NCBI RefSeq assembly: GCF_964253085.1
Contig: NZ_CAXUQH020000001.1
Coordinates: forward strand, 7,998,001-8,062,000
Source of the DNA: Paenibacillus_E sp964253085
GTDB taxonomy: Bacteria; Bacillota; Bacilli; Paenibacillales; NBRC-103111
Direction: 5' to 3'
DNA length: 64,000 nt
The translations under genes were made by a program, and so were the position numbers. The notes under the pieces are model-generated. The model searched no databases. It worked only from the letters and a program-made list of their open reading frames with translations, and was not told where the DNA came from. Below are positions 1 through 8,417 of this stretch, piece after piece; the first letter of the stretch is position 1, and each line of letters begins with the position of its first letter.

Positions 1-458
1 TCAGCTTTGCCTATGGCGTCCAAATGAAATTGGACCTTCATAATTTGTTCCACGATTTCCGCGGCGGACAAGTCCCGGCTCTTGGCCAACAAGCCACTGG
101 CACAGAAGCTGCACCCAATGTTACAACCCACTTGCGTCGTCACACAGACGGATAAGCCGAATTTATGACGCATTAAGACCGTTTCGATCAAATTGCCGTC
201 CGATAGCTTGAACAGGAATTTCATCGTGCCATCCGCTGATTCCTGCCGCGTGTGTTCATTCAAGGTATGGATAGCAAAATGCTCGCTCAACATGGCCAAG
301 CAGTCCTCTTTCACATCCGTCATTTCCGCAAACGAAGCGACCCGCTTACGATACAGCCAATCCCATACTTGCAGGGCGCGTGACTTTTTGTAGCCTTTTT
401 CGGCCAGCCATGCGACCAGTTGATCAAAAGTTAATCCATATATGGATGAAAGTTTCAT
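1..458 (-). CDS. rlmN: 23S rRNA (adenine-2503-C2)-methyltransferase, N-terminal part
   Basis: Radical-SAM enzyme that methylates C2 of A2503 in 23S rRNA (and A37 of some tRNAs). The visible 152 residues start MKLSSIYGLTFDQL, preceded by a GAGG ribosome binding site. They hold the N-terminal helical domain and end just past the radical-SAM cysteine motif CNIGCSFC, which follows the family's LIETVLMRHKFGLSVCVTTQVGC-type stretch. The 3' part lies left of the window, so the gene is cut by the edge and not necessarily broken. It is read towards the left edge, away from the ABC gene. Family assignment is firm; the RlmN versus Cfr distinction rests on overall similarity to the housekeeping form. Confidence 0.93.
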   Translation of the reverse strand, partial: MKLSSIYGLTFDQLVAWLAEKGYKKSRALQVWDWLYRKRVASFAEMTDVKEDCLAMLSEHFAIHTLNEHTRQESADGTMKFLFKLSDGNLIETVLMRHKFGLSVCVTTQVGCNIGCSFCASGLLAKSRDLSAAEIVEQIMKVQFHLDAIGKA

Positions 459-562
459 TCCGTTATCCTCTTTTCAAGACTATCACATGCAGTCCAGTTC
501 TTCTAAGCAGCCGAAGCGTACCATCTAGTTAGTATTGTGCCAAAAATCCTCCCTGAACACAA

Positions 563-600
563 GGGAAGCCTTTCATTTCCACAAAGAAAAGGCACCTCCC
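563..600 (-). terminator. weak hairpin downstream of the siderophore ABC ATPase
   Basis: On the minus strand GCCTTTtC can pair with GAAAGGC, flanked by GGGA/TCCC, soon after the ATPase stop codon. There is no clean U-run behind it, so terminator function is uncertain. Confidence 0.3.
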
Positions 601-639
601 GATCTGGGGGCACCTCTATTACAGGTTCATCTAAGCTAA

Positions 640-1485
640 TCAAGCACTCGTTACTACTACTTTACGTTCCTCTTCCGCCACGACTTCATCATCTGTTACC
701 AAGCCATAAGGGATACAGAGCGGCACGCCGGCACGTTTATCCACGATGACATCGGCATGAATGGCGAACACATCGAGCAGCATTTGTGGTGTTACAATTT
801 CCATCGGTGCGCCTTCATAGACGACATTCCCTGATTTGATTGCGATCAAATGATCCGCATAACGCGTCGCATGATTCAAATCATGCACAACCATGACGAT
901 CGTCGTATTGTGACGCTCGTTAATTTCCTTCAACAAACAGAGGACCTCCAGCTGATGCGCCATATCCAAATACGTCGTTGGCTCATCCAAGAACAGCATA
1001 TCGGTCTGCTGCGCTAACGCCATTGCGATCCATACCCGTTGACGTTGCCCACCTGACAGATGATCGATCGGACGATCCTTGAACGCTGTCATCCCTGTCA
1101 CTTCGAACGCCCAGTTGATGATCTCGCGATCGGCGCTGGACATCTTCTGGAAACCGCGCTGATGCGGAAAACGGCCATATCCTACTAGTTCTTCGGCTGT
1201 AATGCCTTCCGGAGCAGATGGCGATTGCGGCAAAATCGCTAATTTCTTCGCGATTTCCTTCGTCGATTGATGATGAATGGAATGGCCATCTAGGAACACG
1301 GTCCCTTCTGTCGGCTTTAATAATCGCGACATAGCTTTCAATATCGTCGATTTCCCCGAGCCATTGGCACCGACTAATGCGGTGATCTTGCCCGTTGGAA
1401 TCTCGATGCTCAAATCATTAATAATTTTCAATTTATCGTAAGAAACATGTAGTTGTTCGGTATATATTCTCGTTGCTATTGCCAT
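640..1485 (-). CDS. ABC transporter ATP-binding protein, iron-siderophore (FecE/FhuC) type
   Basis: Cytoplasmic ATPase that would power import of ferric siderophore, haem or cobalamin through a FecCD-type permease. From the ATG at 1485 it has 281 residues: Walker A GANGSGKST near residue 39, Q-loop, signature LSGGQRQR, Walker B MLFLDEPT and the H-loop histidine in VVHDLNHA. The longer reading frame begins with a TTG at 1506, but that overlaps the AAGGGG binding site; the ATG at 1485 lies 9 nt behind it. The gene stands alone, with no permease or binding protein next to it, as in the 'orphan' FhuC-like ATPases that serve several permeases. A perfect Fur box sits in its promoter, so iron repression is expected. 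Confidence 0.9.
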   Translation of the reverse strand: MAIATRIYTEQLHVSYDKLKIINDLSIEIPTGKITALVGANGSGKSTILKAMSRLLKPTEGTVFLDGHSIHHQSTKEIAKKLAILPQSPSAPEGITAEELVGYGRFPHQRGFQKMSSADREIINWAFEVTGMTAFKDRPIDHLSGGQRQRVWIAMALAQQTDMLFLDEPTTYLDMAHQLEVLCLLKEINERHNTTIVMVVHDLNHATRYADHLIAIKSGNVVYEGAPMEIVTPQMLLDVFAIHADVIVDKRAGVPLCIPYGLVTDDEVVAEEERKVVVTSA

Positions 1486-1550
1486 GAGGAACATCCCCTT
1501 TTCCAATAATAGGGTTGAATGCTTCGATAATTTCTCTCCATTAAATAAAA

Positions 1551-1579
1551 ATGATAATCATTATCAATGAAAATGTCAA
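1551..1579 (-). promoter_or_regulatory. Fur-controlled sigma-A promoter of the siderophore ATPase
   Basis: Read on the minus strand: -35 TTGACA (1579-1574), 17 nt, -10 TATCAT (1556-1551). The perfect 7-1-7 Fur palindrome TGATAATnATTATCA occupies 1552-1566 and covers the -10, so Fur binding would block RNA polymerase. Confidence 0.88.
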
Positions 1580-1592
1580 GGTTTTTCATACA

Positions 1593-1617
1593 AAAATAGG
1601 ATGCCCGCAGGCATCCT
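1593..1617 (-). terminator. intrinsic terminator of the chemoreceptor gene
   Basis: Perfect stem AGGATGCC/GGCATCCT (1598-1617) with a 4-nt loop, followed on the minus strand by ATTTTTG. It separates the chemoreceptor from the Fur-controlled promoter just downstream. Confidence 0.85.
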
Positions 1618-1640
1618 ACTTCTTCCAACTATTTGGACAC

Positions 1641-3425
1641 TTAAACCTTAAACCGAGCCACAGCCAATTGCAGCTCATTCGACATCCCACTTAATTCGTT
1701 AGCTGTCCTGGCAACTTCCGAAATCGTCGCTAGTTGATGCTCCGTCGCGGCTGCAACAGCCTGTGTAAGCTCCGTTGTCATGCGAGTTAACTCTGCCATT
1801 TCCACGATTCCCGCTAGTACTTCCTCTGAACTTGCTGACATTTGCTCCGAAACGGCAGATACATCCGTCATCTGATCGACGACCTCCTGCACCGTGCCAG
1901 AAAGATCCTTAAATGTACCGTCCGTTTGTTGAACGACAGCCTGCATAGCCTCCACTTCCCCAAGACCGCGATCCATTGCGACAACAGCGGCTCCCGTCTC
2001 GTGTTGGACACGCTCAACGAGCTCAGCAATACGCTCTGTCGCCAGTCGAGATTGATCCGCAAGCTTGCGGATTTCCGTGGAAACGACGACGAAGCCTTTG
2101 CCGTGCTCGCCTGCTCTCGCTGCCTCAATGGAGGCATTCAGTGCAAGCAAATTCGTTTGTTTCGTCACATTCGTGATGAGGACTGTGATCTCTCCGATTT
2201 CCTCGGACATCGACTTCAAGCTCTGAATCGCTTGTACTGCCTGCTGTACAGAGCGCAGCGCTTCCGTTATTTGCAGCATGCTTTGCCCCATCCGCGCATT
2301 GCCTTCACTCGTATGAGCGCGGGCATGGCCCGAAATGTCCGTGGCATGACCTGCAGATTCCGCTACACGCTGAATGCCGACAGCCATCTCATTCATGGCA
2401 TGACTGCTTTCTTCGGTGCCTTGTCGTTGCTGCTCCGAATGCGAAGCAAGCTGGCCCATCATATCCGAGACAGATGCTGTAGATTGACTCGTCTGCTGAG
2501 CACCCGTTTGCAGCGATTCCGATGCCGCCGAAACTTGTTGCGCTGCTTGTGCGATCTGAACAATGAGCCCGCGAAGGTTCCCGACCATATCCTTCAAATG
2601 ATTGCCCAATACACCCAATTCATCATGGCTTTTGCTTTTGACCAGCGATGCATCCGACAAGTCCCCTGCTGCCGCCGACTGTGCTAGCTTCATTAATGGG
2701 GTAATCTGACGTAAATACAGTCGTACAATGGATACGATGAAGAGTGTCCCGATCACAATGGCGATTAAACCCGTCCATACCGATTGGAGCGTATATTTGT
2801 TCATCTGGGACTGAAGAACACCGTAATCGAAATCTAACCCCGCGAAAGCAACAAGCTTGCCATCCTTATCTCGAATCGCGCTTACCGCACTCACCCATGT
2901 TCCTAATGAATCTTGGTAGGTACCCGTGATACCGAAACCTGTTTTCTCTGCTTCCTCAAGCGCAGCACGCAGCTCTGGCACTGGCACATAAGGCTCTGCT
3001 GGTTTCTCATCGACATAAAGCTCCGAATTGGATAACAGATTCAAGAGGGCTGGCTCTCCCTCGGAGGTTGTCCATTCTGGGTAAAATAAGTAGGCGTTTT
3101 CCACCAATTCCCCCTGTGAAACACGGTCCATATCCTCCTGTACGCTCATGACAGCAGGTTCATATTTGTAAGCTTCCTGATTTTTCTTTAATTCTGTCTT
3201 TGATTTCTCAATGTTTTCTATTTTCTGCATGAGGGGCGCGTGGAAAACCCCTTCAAGTGCGATCAAGTTGTCTGACATTTGCTGTTGATGCTGTTGATAG
3301 GAAACGAAGGTAAGCAGCACGCAAATTAGAATATAGCAGGCGGCTGTCCAAGCTGAAATTTTGAATGAAAGTGATCGAAAAAACCTTACAGATGTTTGCT
3401 TGTCTTGTGATTTAGCTTGTGACAT
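1641..3425 (-). CDS. methyl-accepting chemotaxis protein with Cache-type sensor
   Basis: Membrane chemoreceptor signalling to CheA/CheW. About 594 residues from the ATG at 3425: a first membrane segment near residues 25-45, an extracellular Cache-like sensor of about 160 residues, a second membrane segment, HAMP, and a long coiled-coil signalling domain with the hairpin-tip sequence ITNVTKQTNLLALNASIEAARAGEHGKGF. Start choice is not settled. The ORF opens with a GTG at 3440 that lies inside GGAGGTG and so is unlikely; the TTG at 3434 or the ATG at 3425 fit the Shine-Dalgarno better. It stands alone with its own terminator. The ligand cannot be told from the sequence. Confidence 0.92.
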   Translation of the reverse strand: MSQAKSQDKQTSVRFFRSLSFKISAWTAACYILICVLLTFVSYQQHQQQMSDNLIALEGVFHAPLMQKIENIEKSKTELKKNQEAYKYEPAVMSVQEDMDRVSQGELVENAYLFYPEWTTSEGEPALLNLLSNSELYVDEKPAEPYVPVPELRAALEEAEKTGFGITGTYQDSLGTWVSAVSAIRDKDGKLVAFAGLDFDYGVLQSQMNKYTLQSVWTGLIAIVIGTLFIVSIVRLYLRQITPLMKLAQSAAAGDLSDASLVKSKSHDELGVLGNHLKDMVGNLRGLIVQIAQAAQQVSAASESLQTGAQQTSQSTASVSDMMGQLASHSEQQRQGTEESSHAMNEMAVGIQRVAESAGHATDISGHARAHTSEGNARMGQSMLQITEALRSVQQAVQAIQSLKSMSEEIGEITVLITNVTKQTNLLALNASIEAARAGEHGKGFVVVSTEIRKLADQSRLATERIAELVERVQHETGAAVVAMDRGLGEVEAMQAVVQQTDGTFKDLSGTVQEVVDQMTDVSAVSEQMSASSEEVLAGIVEMAELTRMTTELTQAVAAATEHQLATISEVARTANELSGMSNELQLAVARFKV

Positions 3426-3633
3426 GATTAACAAAAACACCTCCAGAGTTGTACAGCACAGCGATTTGGTACATACAGGTCAGATAGGTCAGATAGGTTA
3501 GTCTTCTAGATTTCGACAAAGTTTTTAGAAACCCTTCCCAATTTTATGTAGAATTTGTTGTGATTCGCTCTTCAAGGAAGTAAAGATATGTCCATAGTCC
3601 TAGTTGAGGATTACAGGAAAAAGGAGTTGTAGG

Positions 3634-4305
3634 ATGATGCCAGCGATTCGAGCGCTTATTTTTGATTTTGACGGCACGATTCTGGATACTGAGACAGCTT
3701 GGTATGAGGCGTTCCGAGAAGCTTATCTCGAGCATGAAGTCGAGCTAACTTTGGACATGTACGGGAAGTGCATTGGAACGTCCTTGCATGATTTTGACCC
3801 CTATGAATATTTGATCACGGAGAAGAAAATTCCGTTGGACCGAAAGGCATTTCGGGATAGCGTACATGTTCGACATACTGAAAAAATGGCACATGAAGGC
3901 ATTCGCCCGGGCATTCTTGATTATTTAGCGGCGGCCAAAGAATTAGGCCTGCGCATTGGGTTAGCCTCCAGCTCCAAGCGAGCTTGGATCGATAAGTATT
4001 TGGCACAGCTGGGGATCGGCCACTATTTCGAAACGATTCGCACAGCTGAAGATGTCGCTTTGGTGAAGCCTCATCCCGAGCTGTATGAGCTTGCGCTGAG
4101 GGATCTTGGTGTACAGCCAAACGAAGCGATTGCGATCGAGGATTCACCTAACGGCGCTCGCGCTGCGGCAGCCGCAGGGATGCATTACATCGTGGTGCCT
4201 AACCCGGTTACGAAGTTCCTCTCTTTTGACGGGGAGCCGCGTACAGTGGGGACTCTGGAAGAGCTGTCTCTGCAAGCGTTGCTAGAGGCGGTCGAGGGTA
4301 AGTAG
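3634..4305 (+). CDS. HAD-superfamily hydrolase, beta-phosphoglucomutase/YhcW-like
   Basis: Soluble haloacid-dehalogenase-family phosphatase or phosphoglucomutase, 223 residues. Motif I is DFDGTILDTE with the nucleophile and acid/base aspartates near residue 10; motif II is the serine in GLASSSK; motif III is the lysine of VKPHPE; motif IV is the aspartate pair in AIEDSPNGARAA. The helical cap lies between motifs I and II, as in subfamily IA. The ATG at 3634 is chosen because AAGGAG ends 7 nt before it; the longer TTG start at 3604 has no binding site. Substrate is unknown. It is transcribed alone, ahead of the Fur-controlled haem gene. Confidence 0.88.
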   Translation: MMPAIRALIFDFDGTILDTETAWYEAFREAYLEHEVELTLDMYGKCIGTSLHDFDPYEYLITEKKIPLDRKAFRDSVHVRHTEKMAHEGIRPGILDYLAAAKELGLRIGLASSSKRAWIDKYLAQLGIGHYFETIRTAEDVALVKPHPELYELALRDLGVQPNEAIAIEDSPNGARAAAAAGMHYIVVPNPVTKFLSFDGEPRTVGTLEELSLQALLEAVEGK

Positions 4306-4351
4306 ATGATTTAGCAGACGGAAATGATTCGGTAAACAGAAAAAGCTTGTG

Positions 4352-4393
4352 TTGACGGCTCCCTCAATTTAACTGATAATGATTCTCATAATC
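4352..4393 (+). promoter_or_regulatory. Fur-controlled sigma-A promoter of the haem monooxygenase
   Basis: -35 TTGACG (4352-4357), 17 nt, -10 GATAAT (4375-4380). The -10 is the left arm of an imperfect Fur box, GATAATGATTCTCATAATC (4375-4393), which matches the 19-bp consensus at about 16 of 19 positions. Confidence 0.82.
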
Positions 4394-4421
4394 ATACTTA
4401 GTTAAGAAGGAGCTGAACTTC

Positions 4422-4748
4422 GTGCTTATTCAACAGAGAACTATTATTGTACAACCTGGTAATAGTGATAAAGTCGTGGAACGCTTTAGCAAGGAAGGGC
4501 CGTTGGACGGCATGGAAGGGCTTATTGATGTGACCGTTATGGTCAATAAGCGGAGCAAAGAGACTGAAGAGGTCGTCGTTTTCATTCGTTGGGAGTCCGA
4601 GCAAGCGTGGAAAAACTGGGAGAAAAGCCCGGAGCATCTCGCAGGCCACCGCAATAGTAAAGGACAGGAACGTCCAGAGTACGTCATTTCATCGAATGTA
4701 AGCATGTTTGATGTGAAGAAAGTGCGGCCTGGCCAGTTCGGGCAATAA
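4422..4748 (+). CDS. IsdG/HmoA-like haem-degrading monooxygenase (ABM domain)
   Basis: Small 108-residue antibiotic-biosynthesis-monooxygenase fold protein of the IsdG/HmoA group, which opens haem and releases iron. It shows the family's typical stretches: an N-terminal beta strand with PGN, then a central FIRWESEQAWKNWEKSPEH with the conserved tryptophan and histidine. The N-terminal Asn of IsdG is not obvious here, so activity is not certain. Start is GTG at 4422, with AAGAAGGAG about 9 nt upstream. Its promoter carries a Fur box, which supports a role in iron acquisition from haem. It stands alone and ends in a hairpin with a T-run. Confidence 0.85.
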   Translation: MLIQQRTIIVQPGNSDKVVERFSKEGPLDGMEGLIDVTVMVNKRSKETEEVVVFIRWESEQAWKNWEKSPEHLAGHRNSKGQERPEYVISSNVSMFDVKKVRPGQFGQ

Positions 4749-4750
4749 AA

Positions 4751-4784
4751 AGGTGGCGCGGGGAGATCCTGCGCTGCTTTTTTG
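4751..4784 (+). terminator. intrinsic terminator of the haem monooxygenase gene
   Basis: GC-rich stem (GCGCgGG pairing with CCtGCGC) right behind the stop codon, followed by a run of six T. Confidence 0.6.
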
Positions 4785-4871
4785 TTTGTTGATTGGTTGG
4801 GGGGCTTCGCGGCAGTACGGTGCAGAAGCACATTGCCTCACCTACCCGCCATGAGTGCACCACCGCTGTCA

Positions 4872-5063
4872 GATTAAATGTAAAAAGTACAGCTAAATCA
4901 GCGGATTCCGCGATGTAAATTCGATTAACTGGATTTCCTGTAGCTAATTTCAGTATTTTGCACTCATCCAGCTAGAAACCGCCAAATTAACTACAGATTT
5001 TCCAGTTAAAACGAGTTTCGACGGGAAAACGGCAGGAATAGCTGTAGTTTTTCCAGTTATTCG
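4872..5063. repeat. four-unit palindromic intergenic element, copy 1
   Basis: Four 27-30-bp units start near 4872, 4923, 4985 and 5038. Each is an imperfect dyad of the form TTAACTGgA...TcCAGTTAA. The spacers are not conserved. The copy lies between convergent genes in the 512-nt gap 4749-5260. The rest of that gap holds only short tandem repeats (a GGTGCT run near 5110-5128 and GTTATGG repeats near 5187-5208). Confidence 0.8.
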
Positions 5064-5260
5064 ATACCGCGGGGCTGTTACAGGTAAACTTGGGGACGCC
5101 GACATCTGGTGCTGGTGCTGGTGCTGGTTAAGTATGCGTCCGACCGGTTACTTGAGTAGCTAAATTTGTTGGTGTTGTCTATTACGTGTTATGGGTTATG
5201 GGTTATGGGGTGTCTGTATTGTGTTATGCCGTCTACACCTTCCTAGGTGCCAGCACGTAC

Positions 5261-5629
5261 CTACTTCACACCATGCAAAGCATCTAACGCAGCCTGCTCG
5301 TCTGCAACGAAGAAGAATTGCTTGCCGTGATTGCATTCGTAGATGAAATCGCGGAGGCTTTTGCTGTCGTATTGATCGAAATCGCCGATGACAGCCATTT
5401 TCATCTGGTAGTTCGTGTATTTCTGGAGAACATCGCCAGCTAGTTTTGTTTTAAGCTCGAAGAAATCCTCGGTCACATTCCACTGATGAATAATAAACTT
5501 GTCGCATCCCGTCAGGTATCGGATTGATGCCATTAAATCTAGCGCATCTTGCCCGTTGCTGATGAGAATGTCCGTGCTCTCAACGATAGCTATCTGGGAA
5601 TCGCCCTTCTGATTGATCGTTGTATTCAT
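5261..5629 (-). CDS. DUF4180 domain protein
   Basis: A 122-residue soluble protein matching the DUF4180 pattern, with a central GCDKFIIHQWNVTEDFFELKTKLAGDVLQKYTNY-type core and a C-terminal SLRDFIYECNHGK stretch. Function is not known. It is the second gene of a two-gene operon: its ATG overlaps the stop of the HxlR gene by 4 nt (ATGA), so translation is probably coupled. The divergent partner is an MFS exporter. The pairing suggests a role linked to the stress or redox signal sensed by HxlR, but that is inference only. Confidence 0.83.
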   Translation of the reverse strand: MNTTINQKGDSQIAIVESTDILISNGQDALDLMASIRYLTGCDKFIIHQWNVTEDFFELKTKLAGDVLQKYTNYQMKMAVIGDFDQYDSKSLRDFIYECNHGKQFFFVADEQAALDALHGVK

Positions 5630-6045
5630 GTCATTTCTACCTCTTTCTCCATAAGTTCGTCGTCAACTAGGACCTCTTCGTCCCGTTTATTTAGTACATT
5701 TTCCTCAAGAACAACGAATTTATCTCCGTATTCTTTGATAATATGCGTTTCTCCCCACATGCAGAGCGAATCCAAAATCGGTTTCAGGCTTGCGCCATAC
5801 TCGCTGAGCGCATACTCCACTTTAGGCGGAACTTGATTGTACACGATCCGCTCCACGATCCCATCGTCTTCGAGCTCTCTAAGCTGTTGTGTCAGCATTT
5901 TCTGAGTGATTCTAGGCATCAGTCGCTTGAGATCACTCGTTCTCCGCTTACCATGGGTCAAATGACAGAGAATGACGCACTTCCACTTCCCGCCGATCAC
6001 TTCCAGAGTGGCTTCTACAGAGATGTTGTACAGCTTTTTAGCCAT
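5626..6045 (-). CDS. HxlR-family winged-helix regulator
   Basis: DNA-binding protein of the HxlR/HypR/YodB group, 139 residues from the ATG at 6045, which follows GGAGGGG by 9 nt. The ORF can be read from 6063, but that start lies upstream of the binding site. The winged-helix core reads GGKWKCVILCHLTHGKRR...ITQKMLTQQLRELEDDGIVER, with the wing at PPKVEYALSEYG. A cysteine lies in the first helix (KCVILC), the place where HypR/YodB relatives sense thiol stress. The C-terminus has an acidic tail longer than usual for the family. It is divergent from the MFS/aldo-keto reductase pair, which it probably controls from the shared operator. Confidence 0.88.
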   Translation of the reverse strand: MAKKLYNISVEATLEVIGGKWKCVILCHLTHGKRRTSDLKRLMPRITQKMLTQQLRELEDDGIVERIVYNQVPPKVEYALSEYGASLKPILDSLCMWGETHIIKEYGDKFVVLEENVLNKRDEEVLVDDELMEKEVEMT

Positions 6046-6077
6046 CTGATGCTTCCCCTCCATCCCATTCTATAGGC

Positions 6078-6114
6078 ACTAAAAAGTACCTACCGTACTA
6101 AAAAGTACGTACTG
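6078..6114. promoter_or_regulatory. probable HxlR operator in the divergent promoter region
   Basis: Two direct copies of ACTAAAAAGTAC (6078-6089 and 6097-6108), 19 bp apart. The second sits in a perfect dyad GTACT-aaaa-AGTAC (6095-6108). Spaced GTAC half-sites are typical of HxlR-type operators. Confidence 0.65.
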
Positions 6115-6182
6115 GTCAATCCGACTATTATGTCTGATAATAGCACTTACCGGCCGGGACATTCAAGTTTGGAGTGATTGCT

Positions 6183-7406
6183 ATGAAAAAAGAAACTAAA
6201 GGAAATACGCTGGCGCTGCTTGCCCTTGCGGTTAGCGCCTTCGCCATTGGCACAACCGAGTTTATCAGTGTCGGACTGCTTCCGCTCATTGCTGAAGACC
6301 TTCATATATCTATCACAGGCGCTGGATTAACCGTTACTTTATATGCGTTAGGGGTTACTTTAGGAGCCCCCATCTTAACTTCACTAACCTCAACCGTTTC
6401 GCGCAAAACGCTGCTGCTCTGGATCATGCTCGTGTTTATCGCAGGTAATCTATTGGCTGCCACGGCAAGCAGCATCGCCGTTCTATTGATCGCTCGCGTC
6501 GTCTCTTCACTGGCGCACGGCATCTTCATGTCGATTGGCTCGACCATCGCCGCCGATCTTGTGCCCGAGAACCGCAGAGCCAGCGCGATTGCGCTCATGT
6601 TCTCAGGGCTTACCGTCGCCACCGTGACCGGTGTGCCGATCGGTACTTACCTCGGCCAGCAGCTGGGCTGGCGCGCTGCCTTCTTCGCCATTGTCGCTGT
6701 TGGCGTAGTGGCTCTCATTGCGAACCTGATCTTGGTGTCCTCCGATTTACGCAAAGGCATCCGGACACCGCTTGGTACACAGCTGAAGCTGGTCACGAAC
6801 GGGCGACTGCTGCTCGCCTTTTCCATTACAGCCTTAGGCTACGGCGGCACATTCGTGGTGTTCACGTATTTATCTCCGTTGTTACATGAGATTACAGGGT
6901 TTGCAGAGCATACGGTAGCGTTAATACTACTCCTGTATGGGGTTGCCATTGCGATCGGCAATATCATTGGAGGTCGCGCCGCGAACCGTAACGCAAGCAA
7001 AGCATTGCTCGTCATGTTTCTTTTACAATCCATCGTGCTGTTTCTCTTTATGTTCACAGCGCCATTTAAAGCTGCGGGCTTAATCACCATCTTTTTCATG
7101 GGATTACTCGCATTCATGAACGTACCTGGCTTGCAAATTTATGTTGTCCAGCTTGCAGAACGATTTGCCCCAGAGGCCAAAGATGTCGCATCTGCCTTCA
7201 ACATTGCGGCTTTCAACGCGGGTATTGCGGGGGGAGCATTCCTCGGTGGCGTTATTACCGATTCCATCGGACTCATTCATACCACCTGGGTAGGCGGATT
7301 CATGGTTTTCGGTGCCGTTCTACTTACTATCTGGAGCCGAAAACTCGAAAAATCAGAGCAAATGCAACCATCACAACCAACCATTTTAGGAGGAATACCA
7401 CAATGA
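6183..7406 (+). CDS. MFS transporter, DHA1 (AraJ/PbuE-like) family
   Basis: Inner-membrane drug or metabolite:proton antiporter of 407 residues with about 12 membrane segments. The N-terminus has the family pattern AIGTTEFISVGLLPLIAEDL and motif C-like GVPIGTYLGQQLGWR in helix 5. Start is the ATG at 6183 behind GGAG; the GTG at 6174 lies within that binding site. The stop codon overlaps the start of the aldo-keto reductase by 4 nt, so the two form an operon. Divergent HxlR suggests induction by an electrophile or quinone-type stress. The substrate is unknown. Confidence 0.88.
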   Translation: MKKETKGNTLALLALAVSAFAIGTTEFISVGLLPLIAEDLHISITGAGLTVTLYALGVTLGAPILTSLTSTVSRKTLLLWIMLVFIAGNLLAATASSIAVLLIARVVSSLAHGIFMSIGSTIAADLVPENRRASAIALMFSGLTVATVTGVPIGTYLGQQLGWRAAFFAIVAVGVVALIANLILVSSDLRKGIRTPLGTQLKLVTNGRLLLAFSITALGYGGTFVVFTYLSPLLHEITGFAEHTVALILLLYGVAIAIGNIIGGRAANRNASKALLVMFLLQSIVLFLFMFTAPFKAAGLITIFFMGLLAFMNVPGLQIYVVQLAERFAPEAKDVASAFNIAAFNAGIAGGAFLGGVITDSIGLIHTTWVGGFMVFGAVLLTIWSRKLEKSEQMQPSQPTILGGIPQ

Positions 7407-8269
7407 CAAACCAAGTACAAAACACAATGATCAACAACCTACAAGCTGTAACTACACTTCATAATGGCGTAGCTATGCCATGGCTAGGGCTCGGAGTATT
7501 TAAGGTAGAGGATGGCCCGGAGGTTGTGCAAGCGGTGAAAGCAGCCATAAAAATCGGATATCGCAGTATCGATACCGCGGCCATTTACGGCAATGAAAGC
7601 AGCGTGGGCCAAGGGATTCGCGAAGGAATGGCGGAAAATGGCTTAACAAGAGATCAACTTTTCGTAACTTCAAAAGTATGGAATGCCGATCTCGGCTATG
7701 AGTCCACGATCGCAGCCTACGAAGCAAGCTTGGAGAAGCTAGGCTTGGACTATCTCGATCTGTATCTCATCCATTGGCCTGTTCAGGGCAAATATGTAGA
7801 GGCGTGGCGAGCGCTTGAGACGCTCTATCAAGAGGGCCGCGTCAAAGCGATCGGCGTGAGTAATTTCCAAATTCATCATTTGGAGGACGTGATGGGCACT
7901 GGGACGATTAAACCAATGGTCAACCAAGTGGAGCTTCATCCTCTTTTAGCTCAAACGGACATACATGACTTTTGCAAGGAGCATGGCATTCAGTTAGAAG
8001 CATGGTCCCCGCTGATGCAGGGTCAGCTTTTGGATAACCCTACATTGAAGGCACTGGCTGAACGTCACGGCAAATCTATTGCCCAAGTCATCCTGCGGTG
8101 GGATTTGCAGCGCGGTATCGTTACCATTCCTAAATCGACGAAAGAACATCGCATCTTGGAAAATGGTTCGATCTTCGATTTCGAACTCACGAACGAGGAT
8201 ATGGCGGCGATCAATAGCATGAATCAGAATCTGCGTGTCGGCCCTGATCCGGACAATTTCGATTTTTAA
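7403..8269 (+). CDS. aldo/keto reductase, YvgN/glyoxal-reductase type
   Basis: Cytosolic NADPH-dependent aldehyde reductase, 288 residues. The catalytic tetrad is present: Asp57 and Tyr62 in SIDTAAIY, Lys91 in VTSKVWN and His124 in YLIHWP. The C-terminal phosphate-binding segment IPKSTKEHRILENG fits NADPH use. AGGAGG precedes the ATG at 7403, which overlaps the stop of the MFS gene. Co-transcription with an exporter under a divergent HxlR regulator fits detoxification of reactive aldehydes such as methylglyoxal; that is inference. A weak hairpin before a T-run near 8345 may end the operon. Confidence 0.92.
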   Translation: MTNQVQNTMINNLQAVTTLHNGVAMPWLGLGVFKVEDGPEVVQAVKAAIKIGYRSIDTAAIYGNESSVGQGIREGMAENGLTRDQLFVTSKVWNADLGYESTIAAYEASLEKLGLDYLDLYLIHWPVQGKYVEAWRALETLYQEGRVKAIGVSNFQIHHLEDVMGTGTIKPMVNQVELHPLLAQTDIHDFCKEHGIQLEAWSPLMQGQLLDNPTLKALAERHGKSIAQVILRWDLQRGIVTIPKSTKEHRILENGSIFDFELTNEDMAAINSMNQNLRVGPDPDNFDF

Positions 8270-8378
8270 TCGACGCGGGAGGATGAAGCTCTCGCTAAAT
8301 CTGACAAGTCCTTCGCTCCCTTCTTCGGAAAGTGGTTGAGGGCTTTTTGCTAGGAATAATTTCCCTCTAACTGGTAAA

Positions 8379-8392
8379 AGTTACTTGTAACT
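8379..8392. promoter_or_regulatory. palindrome upstream of catalase
   Basis: Perfect dyad AGTTAC-TT-GTAACT, flanked by GGTA and ACC, 25 nt before the catalase start. It is a possible operator, but it does not match the PerR consensus TTATAATnATTATAA. Confidence 0.4.
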
Positions 8393-8417
8393 ACCGATGG
8401 GAGGCTGGATCAACGAC

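Noticed and set aside
1842..2687. 281-residue plus-strand open frame
   Set aside because: It is the antisense shadow of the chemoreceptor gene; it has no ribosome binding site and an Arg/Leu-rich composition typical of shadows.
4872..5063. CRISPR array
   Set aside because: The four units are imperfect palindromes with unequal spacers (about 23-33 nt), recur at five loci with fixed geometry, and no cas gene is in the window.
5108..5210. Small tandem repeats (GGTGCT and GTTATGG)
   Set aside because: Only three to four short units each; most likely simple slippage with no further structure.
8379..8392. PerR box before catalase
   Set aside because: The dyad is clear, but its sequence AGTTAC/GTAACT does not match the PerR/Fur-type AT-rich consensus.
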